From assembly GCF_000016185.1 (NCBI RefSeq), contig NC_011420.2:2500501-2564500 (forward strand): a DNA stretch of 64,000 nt, given 5' to 3'. A program made the translations under genes and the position numbers. The notes under the pieces are model-generated. The model made no database searches. It had not been told where the DNA came from and saw nothing but the letters and a program-made list of their open reading frames with translations. Each line of letters opens with the position of its first letter. The stretch's first letter is position 1. Positions 25,672-34,329 of this stretch are shown here, in pieces. The stretch comes from Rhodospirillum centenum SW. Its GTDB lineage: Bacteria; Pseudomonadota; Alphaproteobacteria; Azospirillales; Azospirillaceae.

Positions 25672-28380
25672 ATGCTGAACGAATCCGACGGGGTCGGCGA
25701 CTGGCCGGCGCGCAATGACGTCCGACTGCTCGGTCGCCTGCTGGGCGACGTGATCCGTCAGCATGACGGACAGGAGCTGTTCGACCGGATCGAGGCGATC
25801 CGCAAGGCGTCGATCGCCGCGCACCGGGAACCGGGCGTCGCCAACGACGCCCATCTCGCCGCCCAGCTCCACGCCCTGGAACTGGACGACATGCTGCGCT
25901 TCGTGCGCGGCTTCCTCTGGTTCTCGCTGCTGGCGAACCTGGCCGAGGACCGGCAGGCCCGGCGCGACGCCACCGAGCGCCATGTCCCCGGCCGGCCCGA
26001 CACGCTGGCCCGCGCCGTGGAGGTGCTGGAGGCCAAGGGCGTGTCGCGTGCGGCGGTGGCGGAGCTGCTGGACCACGCCCTGATCTCCCCGGTCCTGACC
26101 GCGCACCCCACGGAGGTGCGGCGCAAGTCGGTGATCGACCGCGAGGCCGCCATCGGGCAGCTCATGCAGGCCCTGGACGCCGCGGCCGACCGCGAGACGC
26201 GGGACGGAATCCTGGCCGACCTCTACCGCGAGATCGCCATCCTCTGGAACACGCGCGCCCTGCGCGAGGCGCGCATCACCGTGGCGGACGAGATCGACAC
26301 GGCCCTGTCCTACTTCCGCGCCACCTTCCTGGAGGTGCTGCCGCGGCTGCACGCCCGCTGGGAAGGGGTCCTGGGCAACGGGCCGCTGCCGGCCTTCCTG
26401 CGGCTGGGAAGCTGGATCGGCGGCGACCGCGACGGCAATCCCAATGTTTCCGCCGCCACCCTCACCCAGGCCCTGAAGCAGCAGGCGCGCCGGGCCCTGG
26501 GCCATTATCTGGAGGAGCTGCACGCCCTGGGCGGGCAGCTTTCGATCTGTGCCGACATCTCGCCCCCCTCGGCCGAGCTGGAGCATCTGGCGGAGATCAG
26601 CGGCGACACCTCGCCCCACCGGGCCGACGAACCCTACCGGCGGGCCCTGACCGGGCTCTACGCCCGTACCGCCGCCACCTACCGGCAGCTCGTCGGCGAA
26701 GCGCCGCCACGCAGCCCCGCCGTACCGGGCGACCCCTATCCGGACGCGGCGGCGCTGCTGGCCGACCTGCGGGTGGTGCGCGATTCCCTGGCCCGTGGGT
26801 CGGCGCCCATCGTGGACCGCCGCCTGAACGAACTGATCAACGCGGTGGACCTGTTCGGCTTCCATCTGGCGACGCTGGATCTGCGCCAGAACGCCGATGT
26901 CCACGGCCGCGTGGTGGCCGAACTGCTGCGCGTCGCCGGGGTGGAGGACAACTATCTGGGCCTGCCGGAGCCGGCGCGGGTGGCGCTGCTGCGGCGGGAG
27001 CTGGCGCATCTGCGCCTGCTCTGCAACCCGTTCGCCGGCTATTCCGACGAGACCCGGCGGGAACTGGAGATCCTGCGCACGCTGGCGGCCTCGCACGAGC
27101 GCTACGGCGCCGGCTGCGTGCGCCAGTACATCGTGTCGAAGACCAGCGGCGTCTCCAACCTGCTGGAGGTCCACCTGCTGCTGAAGGAGGCCGGCATGTT
27201 CCGGCCGGGCGATCCGCCCTTCGGTGCGGTGATGGCGGTGCCGCTGTTCGAGACGATCGAGGATCTGGCGGCGGCGCCGCTGGTGATGCGCGAGTATCTC
27301 GGCTTTCCGGAAATCCGGGCCCTGGCGCTCTCCTGCTGGGGGTTCCAGGAGGTGATGCTGGGCTATTCCGACAGCAACAAGGACGGCGGCTATCTCACCT
27401 CCAACTGGTCGCTGCACGAGGCCGCCTGCGCCCTGCGCCATGTCTTCGACGAGGCCGGGGTGCGGTTGCAGCTCTTCCACGGCCGCGGCGGTGCCGTGGG
27501 CCGCGGCGGCGGCTCGGCCTTCGCCGCCATCCGGGCGCAGCCGTCCGGCACCGTCGGCGGCCGCATCCGCATCACCGAACAGGGCGAGGTGATCGCCGCC
27601 AAGTACGGCAACACCACCGTCGGCACCGCCAGCCTGGAGACGATGGTGGCGGCGGTCGTGCTGGCCTCGCTGGAGCCCGGCGGCCTGCGCGAGGACATGA
27701 GCCGGTTCCGGCTGGCCATGCAGGGGATGAGCCGTTCGGCCTTCCACGCCTACCGCGCCCTGGTCTACGACACGCCGGGCTTCAAGGACTTCTTCCGCGC
27801 CGCGACGCCGATCGCGGAGATCGCGGACCTGAAGATCGGCTCCCGCCCGGCCTCGCGCACGACGCTGGACCGGATCGAGGATCTGCGCGCCATCCCCTGG
27901 GTGTTCTCCTGGACGCAGGCGCGCATCATGCTGCCGGGCTGGTACGGCGTCGGCACGGCGCTGGAGAGCTTCCCCGACCGCGGGCTGCTGGAAGCCATGT
28001 ACGAGGGCTGGCCCTTCCTGCAGGCGGCGCTGTCGAACCTGGAGATGGTGCTGGCCAAGACCGACATGGACGTGGCCGCCACCTATGCCGGGCTGGTGCC
28101 GGACGAGGCGCTGCGGACGCGCGTCTTCTCCGCCATCCGCAGCGAATGGCAGCGCACCCACGACCAGCTCCTGGCGCTGACCGGGCAGTCGGAACTGTTG
28201 CAGCACGCCCCGGCCGTGGCCCGGTCGATCCGGCTGCGGCTGCCCTATGTGGAGCCGCTGAACCTGTTGCAGGTCGAACTGATCCGCCGCCACCGCGCGG
28301 GCGAGACGGCCCCCGAGATCCGCGACGGCATCCACCTGACCATCAACGGCATCGCCACCAGCCTGCGCAACAGCGGCTGA
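25672..28380 (+). CDS. ppc: Phosphoenolpyruvate carboxylase
   Basis: This cytosolic enzyme carboxylates phosphoenolpyruvate to oxaloacetate and so refills the TCA cycle. The 902-residue length is normal. The catalytic His145 is in VLTAHPTEVRRKS. GSWIGGDRDGNP, GYSDSNKDGGYLTSNW and FHGRGGAVGRGGG form the rest of the active site. The C-terminus ends in ISLRNSG-like TSLRNSG, matching the conserved terminal NTG/NSG needed for activity. The ATG is near the AT-rich leader and no strong ribosome binding site stands out. It stands alone on this strand; a short direct repeat follows it. Identification is certain. Confidence 0.98.
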   Translation: MLNESDGVGDWPARNDVRLLGRLLGDVIRQHDGQELFDRIEAIRKASIAAHREPGVANDAHLAAQLHALELDDMLRFVRGFLWFSLLANLAEDRQARRDATERHVPGRPDTLARAVEVLEAKGVSRAAVAELLDHALISPVLTAHPTEVRRKSVIDREAAIGQLMQALDAAADRETRDGILADLYREIAILWNTRALREARITVADEIDTALSYFRATFLEVLPRLHARWEGVLGNGPLPAFLRLGSWIGGDRDGNPNVSAATLTQALKQQARRALGHYLEELHALGGQLSICADISPPSAELEHLAEISGDTSPHRADEPYRRALTGLYARTAATYRQLVGEAPPRSPAVPGDPYPDAAALLADLRVVRDSLARGSAPIVDRRLNELINAVDLFGFHLATLDLRQNADVHGRVVAELLRVAGVEDNYLGLPEPARVALLRRELAHLRLLCNPFAGYSDETRRELEILRTLAASHERYGAGCVRQYIVSKTSGVSNLLEVHLLLKEAGMFRPGDPPFGAVMAVPLFETIEDLAAAPLVMREYLGFPEIRALALSCWGFQEVMLGYSDSNKDGGYLTSNWSLHEAACALRHVFDEAGVRLQLFHGRGGAVGRGGGSAFAAIRAQPSGTVGGRIRITEQGEVIAAKYGNTTVGTASLETMVAAVVLASLEPGGLREDMSRFRLAMQGMSRSAFHAYRALVYDTPGFKDFFRAATPIAEIADLKIGSRPASRTTLDRIEDLRAIPWVFSWTQARIMLPGWYGVGTALESFPDRGLLEAMYEGWPFLQAALSNLEMVLAKTDMDVAATYAGLVPDEALRTRVFSAIRSEWQRTHDQLLALTGQSELLQHAPAVARSIRLRLPYVEPLNLLQVELIRRHRAGETAPEIRDGIHLTINGIATSLRNSG

Positions 28381-28454
28381 GGCGGGCGCTGCAGCGGACG
28401 CAAGGCGCGGGGGGCGCGACCCCCCGGCCCCCACCGGGCTCAGGCCCTGGGCGG

Positions 28455-28488
28455 GATCACCTCCCGGACGCGATCACCTTCCGGACGC
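28455..28488. repeat. 17-bp tandem duplication in the ppc/feo convergent region
   Basis: GATCACCTCCCGGACGC is followed directly by a copy with one mismatch. It lies between the ends of ppc and the cysteine-rich gene. Confidence 0.85.
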
Positions 28489-28505
28489 GCCGGGTCCCGG
28501 CGCGG

Positions 28506-28727
28506 TCAGTGCCGGCGCGGGCTGGTGGGGGCGCAGCCCCCGCCGCAGCCGGAACAGCCGCCGCAGCCCGCGGCCGCCTTCGGGGCCTCCGGCCGGCCGG
28601 CCAGACGGCGCAGCCGGTCGATCACCGGGCGCGGCAGCACGACGCGCCAGAGCACCCAGGCCAGGGCGCCGAGCACGATGGGGATGATGGCGAGGGTCTG
28701 CCAGGTCTCCGCACTCATGGGCTTCAT
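28506..28727 (-). CDS. Small cysteine-rich membrane protein coupled to feoB
   Basis: This 73-residue protein has one N-terminal TM helix (LAIIPIVLGALAWVLWRVVLP), a short basic stretch, and a C-terminal tail with CGGCSGCGGGC, five Cys residues. Its ATG overlaps the feoB stop (ATGA), so it is translationally coupled to FeoB. It resembles the FeoB-associated Cys-rich membrane proteins of other phyla in plan, but I cannot confirm membership in that family. The Cys cluster could bind ferrous iron or an iron-sulfur centre near the FeoB exit. An alternative start MSAETW at 28718 would also work. Role is inferred from coupling. Confidence 0.8.
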   Translation of the reverse strand: MKPMSAETWQTLAIIPIVLGALAWVLWRVVLPRPVIDRLRRLAGRPEAPKAAAGCGGCSGCGGGCAPTSPRRH

Positions 28728-30628
28728 CCTCCGAGCAGGGCCGAAGACACGCGGAAGGTGACGAAGGCCGCGAAATAGGCCAGCGCCGTCAGATAGGTGA
28801 ACATCACCGCCGGCCAGAACCAGGAGTTCGTCTCGCGCCGGACGATCCCCAGGGTGGAGATGCACTGTGGCGCGAAGATGAACCAGGCCAGCAGCGCCAG
28901 CGCCGTGGGCAGGCTCCAGTCCGCGGCCAGCACGGCGGCCAGGGACTGTTCCACCCCCTCGCCCGTGTCGCTCAGGGCGTAGACGGTGCCGAGCGCGGCC
29001 ACCGCCACCTCGCGCGCGGCCATGCCGGGGATCAGCGCCACGGCGATCTGCCAGGTGAAGCCGATGGGCGCCAGGACCGGGGCGATGGCGTGGCCCATCA
29101 TGCCGACGATGCTGTAGTCGATGGCGGGGCCGGTCGCGCCTTCCGGCGGCGCCGGGTAGGAGGCGAGGAACCAGAGCACCACCATGATCGAGAAGATGAT
29201 CGTGCCGGCGCGGGTCAGGAAGATGCGCGCCCGCTCATAAAGGCCCAGCGCCACGTCGCGCGGGGCCGGCAGGCGGTAGGGCGGCAGTTCCATCAGCAGC
29301 GGCTCGCGCACGCCCTTGAAGACGGTGCGCTTCAGCACGAAGGCCACCAGCAGGGCCGAGACGATGCCCGCGGCGTAGAGGATGAACATGACCAGCCCCT
29401 CCAGCCCGATCATGCCGCCCAGCACCGTCTGCTGCGGCACGAAGGCGGCGATCAGCAGGGTGTAGACCGGCAGCCGCGCCGAACAGGTCATCAGCGGCGC
29501 CACCATGATGGTGGCCAGCCGGTCGGCCCGGTTCTCGATGGTGCGGGTGGCCATGATGCCGGGCACGGCGCAGGCGAAGCTGGAGAGCAGCGGGATGAAG
29601 GCGCGGCCGTGCAGGCCGACGCCGCCCATCAGCCTGTCCAGCAGGAAGGCCGCCCGCGCCATGTAGCCGGAATCCTCCAGCAACTGGATGAAGAAGAACA
29701 GGATCAGGATCTGCGGCAGGAAGATGATGACGCTGCCGACGCCGGCCAGCACGCCGTCCACCAGCAGGCTGCGCAGCGGCCCGTCCGCCATGTGCGCCGT
29801 CACCAGTTCCTGCAGGCCCGTGACGGCGCCGTCGATCATGTCCATCGGCGCCGCGGCCCAGGCGAACACCGCCTGGAACAGCAGGAACAGGACCAGGAAC
29901 AGGAAGCCCAGCCCGAACACGGGATGCAGCAGCAGCGCGTCCACCCGGCGGGTGACCAGCGGCGGCTGCCCCGGCTTGCGGATGGCGGCGGCCAGGATCG
30001 CCTCGACCTCCGCATGGTAGGAGCGCAGATCGTGCGAGGTCGGCTCCACCCAGGCGCAGGCGCCGGTGGCGCGGCCGTGGCTGGTGCCGGCCATCTCCAG
30101 CACGGTGTGGTCGATCTGGGCCAGCAGCGCCTGGATGCCGCCGCGGCGCACCGCGACGGTCGGCACCACCGGCAGGCCCAGCGCGGCGGACAGGGCGTCG
30201 GTGTCGATCTCGACGCCCAGCCGGTTGGCGGCGTCGATCATGTTCAGCGCCATGACGATGGGCCGACCGAGCTTCTTCAGCTCCAGCACCAGCCGCAGGT
30301 TCAGGCGCAGATTCGTCGCATCGGCGACGAAGAGGATGGCGTCGGGCGCCTCTTCATGCGCGAAGCGGCCCAGCACGACGTCGCGCGTCACCTCCTCGTC
30401 CGGGCTGCGGGCGCGCAGACTGTAGGTGCCGGGCAGGTCCACCACTTCGACACGGGCGCCGCCGGGGGTGACGAACTGCCCCATCTTGCGTTCCACCGTG
30501 ACGCCCGGATAGTTCGCGACCTTCTGGCGGCTGCCGGTCAGGGCGTTGAACAGGGCGGTCTTGCCGCAGTTGGGGTTGCCGACGAGCGCAAGGCGCCGCG
30601 GCTCGGCGATGGCGGCGGTGGCGGACAT
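28724..30628 (-). CDS. feoB: FeoB ferrous iron transporter
   Basis: This 634-residue protein is a G-protein-coupled inner-membrane Fe2+ permease. The cytosolic G domain has G1 GNPNCGKT (17-24), G3 DLPG (64-67) and G4 NMID near 130, followed by a helical GDI region. The membrane part shows the Feo core features, with CAVPGIMATRTIE and MTCSARLPVY, the two Gate motifs containing conserved Cys. It is shorter than E. coli FeoB (773), mainly through loss of the C-terminal extension. The frame is open further upstream, but the chosen ATG lies directly before the G1 region. feoA precedes it and a Cys-rich gene overlaps its stop. Confidence 0.96.
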   Translation of the reverse strand: MSATAAIAEPRRLALVGNPNCGKTALFNALTGSRQKVANYPGVTVERKMGQFVTPGGARVEVVDLPGTYSLRARSPDEEVTRDVVLGRFAHEEAPDAILFVADATNLRLNLRLVLELKKLGRPIVMALNMIDAANRLGVEIDTDALSAALGLPVVPTVAVRRGGIQALLAQIDHTVLEMAGTSHGRATGACAWVEPTSHDLRSYHAEVEAILAAAIRKPGQPPLVTRRVDALLLHPVFGLGFLFLVLFLLFQAVFAWAAAPMDMIDGAVTGLQELVTAHMADGPLRSLLVDGVLAGVGSVIIFLPQILILFFFIQLLEDSGYMARAAFLLDRLMGGVGLHGRAFIPLLSSFACAVPGIMATRTIENRADRLATIMVAPLMTCSARLPVYTLLIAAFVPQQTVLGGMIGLEGLVMFILYAAGIVSALLVAFVLKRTVFKGVREPLLMELPPYRLPAPRDVALGLYERARIFLTRAGTIIFSIMVVLWFLASYPAPPEGATGPAIDYSIVGMMGHAIAPVLAPIGFTWQIAVALIPGMAAREVAVAALGTVYALSDTGEGVEQSLAAVLAADWSLPTALALLAWFIFAPQCISTLGIVRRETNSWFWPAVMFTYLTALAYFAAFVTFRVSSALLGG

Positions 30629-30784
30629 GGGCGGTCTTTCGTTCAGCTCGGAAAGCGGGACGGGTCGGGCAGCGGGGCGGGCAGGGTCAGGGGCGGAGAG
30701 CGGGCGGCGGAAACAGGCCCGCCCGGCGCCCCCCGGAAAAAGACCCGCCACGCTGCCGGGCGGCGGGTCCGGCCGGTCGCGCCG

Positions 30785-31069
30785 TCAGGCGACCGGGGAG
30801 ACCATCACGGCGCAGGCCTCGCGCCGGCGCAGCGCCACGGTATGCTCGTTCACGCGCACGGCGATGGGATCGCGGCCGAAGGTGCCCTCGTGCATGATCT
30901 CGATGCGGGCACCTTCCGACAGGCCCATTTCGAGCAGCCGGCGTTCCAGCTCGTCGGGGTGAAGCGACGTGGCGATCGCCTGGCCGTCGAGGGCGACGAC
31001 CTCCGCGCGCTGTCCCCGATTCAGATCCCCCAGGCGGAGGCGGCTGTCGGCTGGAAGGCGGGCGTGCAT
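30785..31069 (-). CDS. feoA: FeoA, ferrous iron transport accessory protein
   Basis: This 94-residue SH3-like cytosolic protein is needed for full FeoB activity. It shows LGDLNRGQRAEVVALDG, then ERRLLEMGLSEGARIEIMHEG and DPIAVRVNEHTVALRRREA, the usual FeoA strands. AGGAGG stands nine bases before the ATG at 31069, a strong initiation site. It lies 156 bp ahead of feoB on the same strand, and a palindromic operator candidate sits about 70 bp upstream. The domain alone could also be part of DtxR-type regulators, but the lack of a DNA-binding domain and the feoB neighbour make FeoA clear. Confidence 0.95.
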   Translation of the reverse strand: MHARLPADSRLRLGDLNRGQRAEVVALDGQAIATSLHPDELERRLLEMGLSEGARIEIMHEGTFGRDPIAVRVNEHTVALRRREACAVMVSPVA

Positions 31070-31138
31070 GGTTCGGACCTCCTGAAGGGTGCCCGGAAGA
31101 CCAGGGTGTGTCCGGGGCTGCGCGATCTTATACGACAA

Positions 31139-31153
31139 TGCGAACAAGTCGCA
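31139..31153. promoter_or_regulatory. Candidate iron-responsive operator upstream of feoA
   Basis: TGCGAACAAGTCGCA is an inverted repeat TGCGA-N5-TCGCA, 70 bp upstream of the feoA start. On the gene strand a TATAAG, usable as a -10, follows within ten bases, so a bound repressor would cover the promoter. Symmetry and position fit a Fur-family site. The match to any one consensus is not decisive. Confidence 0.5.
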
Positions 31154-31332
31154 CCAGTAATGTGGCGTCACGCCGCGGAATCACCAGCCCCCGGCGGGAA
31201 CGGACGCACCGTCCGGGCATGACCCGGCCGGCACGGCGCCGTTCTGCGCGCCCGGCGGGCGGCGGCGCAGTGCCGATCCGTCCTGCCGGCCATGCGGCGG
31301 CCGCGGGGCGCACCCGTGGGGGAGGCCGGACG

Positions 31333-32421
31333 TCAGACCGTGGGGCCGGTGGACGGCGGTACCGGGTCCGGCGGCCGGCTCATGGCCTGGGCGGTCCATT
31401 CCCGCATCAGGGCGTAGCCGAGGGCCAGCAGCACCGGCCCGATGAAGATGCCGATGACGCCGAAGGCCAGCACGCCGCCAAGCACGCCCATGAACACCAG
31501 CACCAGCGGCAGGGCCGAACCGCGGGAGATCAGGTAGGGCCGCAGCACGTTGTCCACGCTGCTGACGACGAAGAAGCCCCAGGCCGCCATGGCGACGGCC
31601 CAGCCGATCTCCCCTTCCGTCGCCAGCCAGACGGAGACGGGCACCCAGATCAGGGGCGGCCCCATGGGAATGACGGAGACGACGAAGGTCATGAAGCCCA
31701 GGAACGGTCCCCAGGGAATGCCGGCGACGACGAAGCCCAGCCCGGCCAGGATGCCCTGCGCCAGCGCGGTGCCCAGGATGCCGTAGATGACGCCCTGCAC
31801 GGTACCGCCGGCCACCTCCAGCAGGTGATGGACGCGCGGGCCGGTGAAGCGTTCGATGGCGTAGGCCACCTGCCGGGCGATGTCGCGGCCGCCGCGGTAG
31901 AGGAAGAAGGCGATGAAGACGGCGGCCATCAGCTCCAGCACGCCGGCGCCGATGACGCTGCCGGCCGCCAGGGCCAGATCCGTCGCCGGCCGGATGCCGG
32001 AGCGCAGCAGCGTCAGAAGGTCCTGCCCGCCGGCCGTCAGATCGGCCCAGTAGCCGACCGCCCAGGGTCCGACCAGGGGCACGTCGCCCAGCCAGACGGG
32101 CGGCGGCGGCGGTCCGTTCTCGATGATCTGGCGGATGCCCGAACTGATGCCGCCGACGCTGTCCGCCAGCGTCGCCCCGACGATGGCGAAGGGCGCCACG
32201 ATCACCAACGAAGACAGGGCCGTCATCAGGAAGGCGGCCAGATTCTTGCGGCCGCCGCAGGTCCGCTCCACCCAGAGATAGGCGGGCCAGGTGGCGTAGA
32301 CGAGGATGACGGCCAGCAGCAGCGCCGACAGGAACGGCTTCACCACCAGGATGATGGCGGTGCCCAGCACGACCAGGGCGGCCATACCCAACGCGCGCTC
32401 GACCAGCTTATCGGTCGCCAT
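31333..32421 (-). CDS. AI-2E family (PerM/YdiK-like) membrane permease
   Basis: This 362-residue polytopic inner-membrane protein belongs to the AI-2E transporter family. Members have been linked to autoinducer-2 or quorum-signal export and to Na+/H+ exchange, and many are unassigned. About eight TM segments are visible: two or three at 10-60, then an amphipathic middle region with the GPPPPPVWLGDVPLVGPW loop. The family-typical C-terminal half follows, with GILAGLGFVVAGIPWGPFLGFMTFVVSVIPMGPPLIWVP and DNVLRPYLISRG, whose LRP motif is diagnostic. The ATG at 32421 follows GGGATC. It is divergent from the GNAT gene. Substrate unknown. Confidence 0.9.
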   Translation of the reverse strand: MATDKLVERALGMAALVVLGTAIILVVKPFLSALLLAVILVYATWPAYLWVERTCGGRKNLAAFLMTALSSLVIVAPFAIVGATLADSVGGISSGIRQIIENGPPPPPVWLGDVPLVGPWAVGYWADLTAGGQDLLTLLRSGIRPATDLALAAGSVIGAGVLELMAAVFIAFFLYRGGRDIARQVAYAIERFTGPRVHHLLEVAGGTVQGVIYGILGTALAQGILAGLGFVVAGIPWGPFLGFMTFVVSVIPMGPPLIWVPVSVWLATEGEIGWAVAMAAWGFFVVSSVDNVLRPYLISRGSALPLVLVFMGVLGGVLAFGVIGIFIGPVLLALGYALMREWTAQAMSRPPDPVPPSTGPTV

Positions 32422-32601
32422 GATCCCTCCAGCGGGGCGGATACATCCCGGATCGATGGTCTACCCGAAATCCGGCGGCACCAGAAGATGGCCGCGGTCG
32501 CCGCGGAAGCCGGGTCGGCCTGCGCCCTGCGCCGACCCGCGCGGTTGATCCCGGCCGGCCGGAGGTCCACTCTGCCGACTCCCTTTGGCCCCCGACCGCC
32601 C

Positions 32602-33195
32602 GTGACCGCAACGCCGCAGCACCGATCGCTCCGCACCCGCCGCCTGCTTCTACGCCCGCTGACGGTGGCGGATGCCCCTGCCCTGTTCCCGGTCTTCTCC
32701 GACCCCGACAGCATGCGCTGGTTCGGGGAGCTGCACCGGACCCAGGCCGACACCGAGGCGCTGTTCCACGACTACACCGTAGGGCCCTATGCCGCCGGGG
32801 CGCGGCAGTGGGCAATCCTGCCGGCGGCCGGCGGTGCCCCCGTGGGCAGCCTGTCGCTGCACCGGATGCAGCAGGGCATGTGCCAGACCGGCTACATCCT
32901 GGTCCCGGCCGCGCGCGGCCGCGGGCTGGCGTCGGAGGCGCTGGCCGCGGTGCTGACCCATGCCTTCCTGGAGCTGGGCCTGCACCGGGTGGAGGCGAAG
33001 GTGGACCCCGACAACATCGCCTCGCTGCGCACGGTGGAGCGGCTGGGCTTCGTCCGCGAGGCGCGCCTGCGCCGCTCCTTCCCCGCCCGCGACGAATGGC
33101 GCGACGAGGTGGTCTTCGGGCTGCTGGCGCGCGAGTGGCTGGACGGGGCGCCGGAAGTGGCCGACCTGATCAGGGCAGCGGGCGCGTCACCGTGA
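32602..33195 (+). CDS. GNAT-family N-acetyltransferase (RimJ-like)
   Basis: This 197-residue acetyl-CoA-dependent acyltransferase is of the Acetyltransf_3 (RimJ/RimL) type. The opening LRTRRLLLRPLTVADAPALF is the classic first strand and helix. ARGRGLASEALAAVLTHAF is the acetyl-CoA pyrophosphate loop (R/Q-x-x-G-x-G/A). NIASLRTVERLGFVREARLR is the conserved C-terminal motif. The start is set at GTG 32602, seven residues before the domain; there is no good ribosome binding site. The 3' end overlaps the convergent haem-protein gene by 26 bp. Substrate, protein N-terminus or small amine, cannot be told. Confidence 0.88.
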   Translation: MTATPQHRSLRTRRLLLRPLTVADAPALFPVFSDPDSMRWFGELHRTQADTEALFHDYTVGPYAAGARQWAILPAAGGAPVGSLSLHRMQQGMCQTGYILVPAARGRGLASEALAAVLTHAFLELGLHRVEAKVDPDNIASLRTVERLGFVREARLRRSFPARDEWRDEVVFGLLAREWLDGAPEVADLIRAAGASP

Positions 33196-33802
33196 CCGCA
33201 CCGCGCAGGTCGCCCGCCCGGTAGCCGCGGGCCTGGTCCGCCGGATAGAGCTGGTCGAGCGCCGCCACCACCGCAGGCGCAAGGTCGGTGCCGTGGCAGG
33301 TGAGGCACGGGCTTTCGGCCGGAATGGCGATGGCCTTCATGTAGCGGAAGCTCCGGCCGCCCTCGGCCCCCGGCAGCACCTCCCAGTGCTCCAGCGTCGC
33401 CGGATCGGCGCCGGCGGCCTTGCGGCCGGCGAAGTCTTCCAGCACGGCGCGCTCCCACCCGTCGGGGGCATTGTCCGGGTTGCGCACCTTCAGGCTGGTG
33501 CGCCCGACCGTCATGCCGCCCTGGGACAGGGCGTCGGCGATGCCCGGGGCCACTTCGTTGCAGGTGCGGATCGCCCCGACCGGACCGTCGGCGGCAAGCG
33601 ACGACTTCACCGCGGTCAGCAGATCGCGGGTCAGGGCCTGGGCCGCCGCCCGGCTCTCCGCCAGCGCCGCCTGCACGGGGTCGGCGGCCTGGGCCGTGGG
33701 GGCGGGCGCCTGGGCGGCAGGTATCTGGGCGAGGGCCGGCCCCATCAGGAGGGCCGCGGCGGCCGCGGCCGCGAGAAGGGGGCGGCGGAAGGGATGCTGC
33801 AT
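33170..33802 (-). CDS. Secreted Tll0287-like (DUF3365) haem protein
   Basis: This 210-residue periplasmic protein has a signal peptide ([21 protein letters not shown]) and an Ala/Pro linker. A Tll0287-like domain follows, with RTCNEVAPGIADALS, GRTSLKVRNPDNAPDGWE and SFRYMKAIAI. A single c-type haem site CLTCH occupies residues 166-170, followed by the DQLYPADQARGYRAGDLRGAVTV end. Proteins of this fold act as haem-based redox or sensor modules. Here no kinase is fused, so it is a stand-alone monohaem cytochrome-like protein. The ATG at 33802 follows AGGACAGAG. Its end overlaps the GNAT gene. Electron-transfer partner unknown. Confidence 0.9.
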   Translation of the reverse strand: MQHPFRRPLLAAAAAAALLMGPALAQIPAAQAPAPTAQAADPVQAALAESRAAAQALTRDLLTAVKSSLAADGPVGAIRTCNEVAPGIADALSQGGMTVGRTSLKVRNPDNAPDGWERAVLEDFAGRKAAGADPATLEHWEVLPGAEGGRSFRYMKAIAIPAESPCLTCHGTDLAPAVVAALDQLYPADQARGYRAGDLRGAVTVTRPLP

Positions 33803-33991
33803 GGCCGGTCTCTGTCCTGCTGAACGGGAACCGCCAGCATAGGGCAGAGCCGGCCGTTTTTCGAGCGGAACCAGAGGCTTGCGCCACCCTGTCCCGGTCA
33901 GGCCCGCGGCCGTCCCAGGCAAGATCGTTGCATATCCGGAACAAGAGGCGGAAACCGGCAATCCCCGCTGCAGCGGCGCAGCGAGCTGCCC

Positions 33992-34006
33992 CTAACCGAT
34001 CGTTAA
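33992..34006 (+). promoter_or_regulatory. CtrA-like site
   Basis: CTAA-N7-TTAA matches the CtrA consensus TTAA-N7-TTAA at seven of eight fixed positions. It overlaps the 12-bp palindrome ATCGTTAACGAT (33999-34010). It is 43 bp before the start of a small membrane-protein gene, at a promoter-like distance. Confidence 0.4.
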
Positions 34007-34048
34007 CGATGCGGAATGGATACTCCCCCCGTGGTAACGGAGGATTCC

Positions 34049-34231
34049 ATGGCCGCGGTCTTCTGGTTTCTGGTGATGGGCTATCTGATGGTGGGTATCG
34101 GCGAGCTGCTGCCCGTCCGCTTCCGCTCCAACCGGGACGACGCCCTGTCCCATCTGCACATCTGCGCCGTCGCCCTGGGCTACGCCCTGTCCTGGCCGGC
34201 CCGCTACGCCCGCTCCCCGCACGAGGAGTAG
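34049..34231 (+). CDS. Small membrane protein, unknown function
   Basis: This 60-residue protein has one clear N-terminal TM helix (AAVFWFLVMGYLMVGIGELLPV) and a second weaker hydrophobic segment (LHICAVALGYALSWPA), with a short acidic C-terminus. GGAGGA five bases before the ATG at 34049 is one of the best ribosome binding sites here. An ATG 33 bp upstream is in frame but lacks one. A CtrA-like site and palindrome lie upstream. I do not recognise the family. Confidence 0.7.
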   Translation: MAAVFWFLVMGYLMVGIGELLPVRFRSNRDDALSHLHICAVALGYALSWPARYARSPHEE

Positions 34232-34264
34232 GCGCAGCCGGACCCGGGCGCGGTGCGGGCAGAC

Positions 34265-34329
34265 GCGGCCGTCAGGGCCGCGCCCGTCACCGCCGCTGCC
34301 GGCACTGCCGCGGCCGTCACAGCCGCGCC
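34265..34329 (-). repeat. 20-bp direct repeat (two copies, 45 bp apart) covering the nucleoside hydrolase stop
   Basis: GCGGCCGTCACAGCCGCGCC (34310-34329) contains the stop codon. A copy with 18 of 20 matches, including the TCA, lies at 34265-34284. The region between is also Ala-codon-like GC repeats. Confidence 0.75.
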
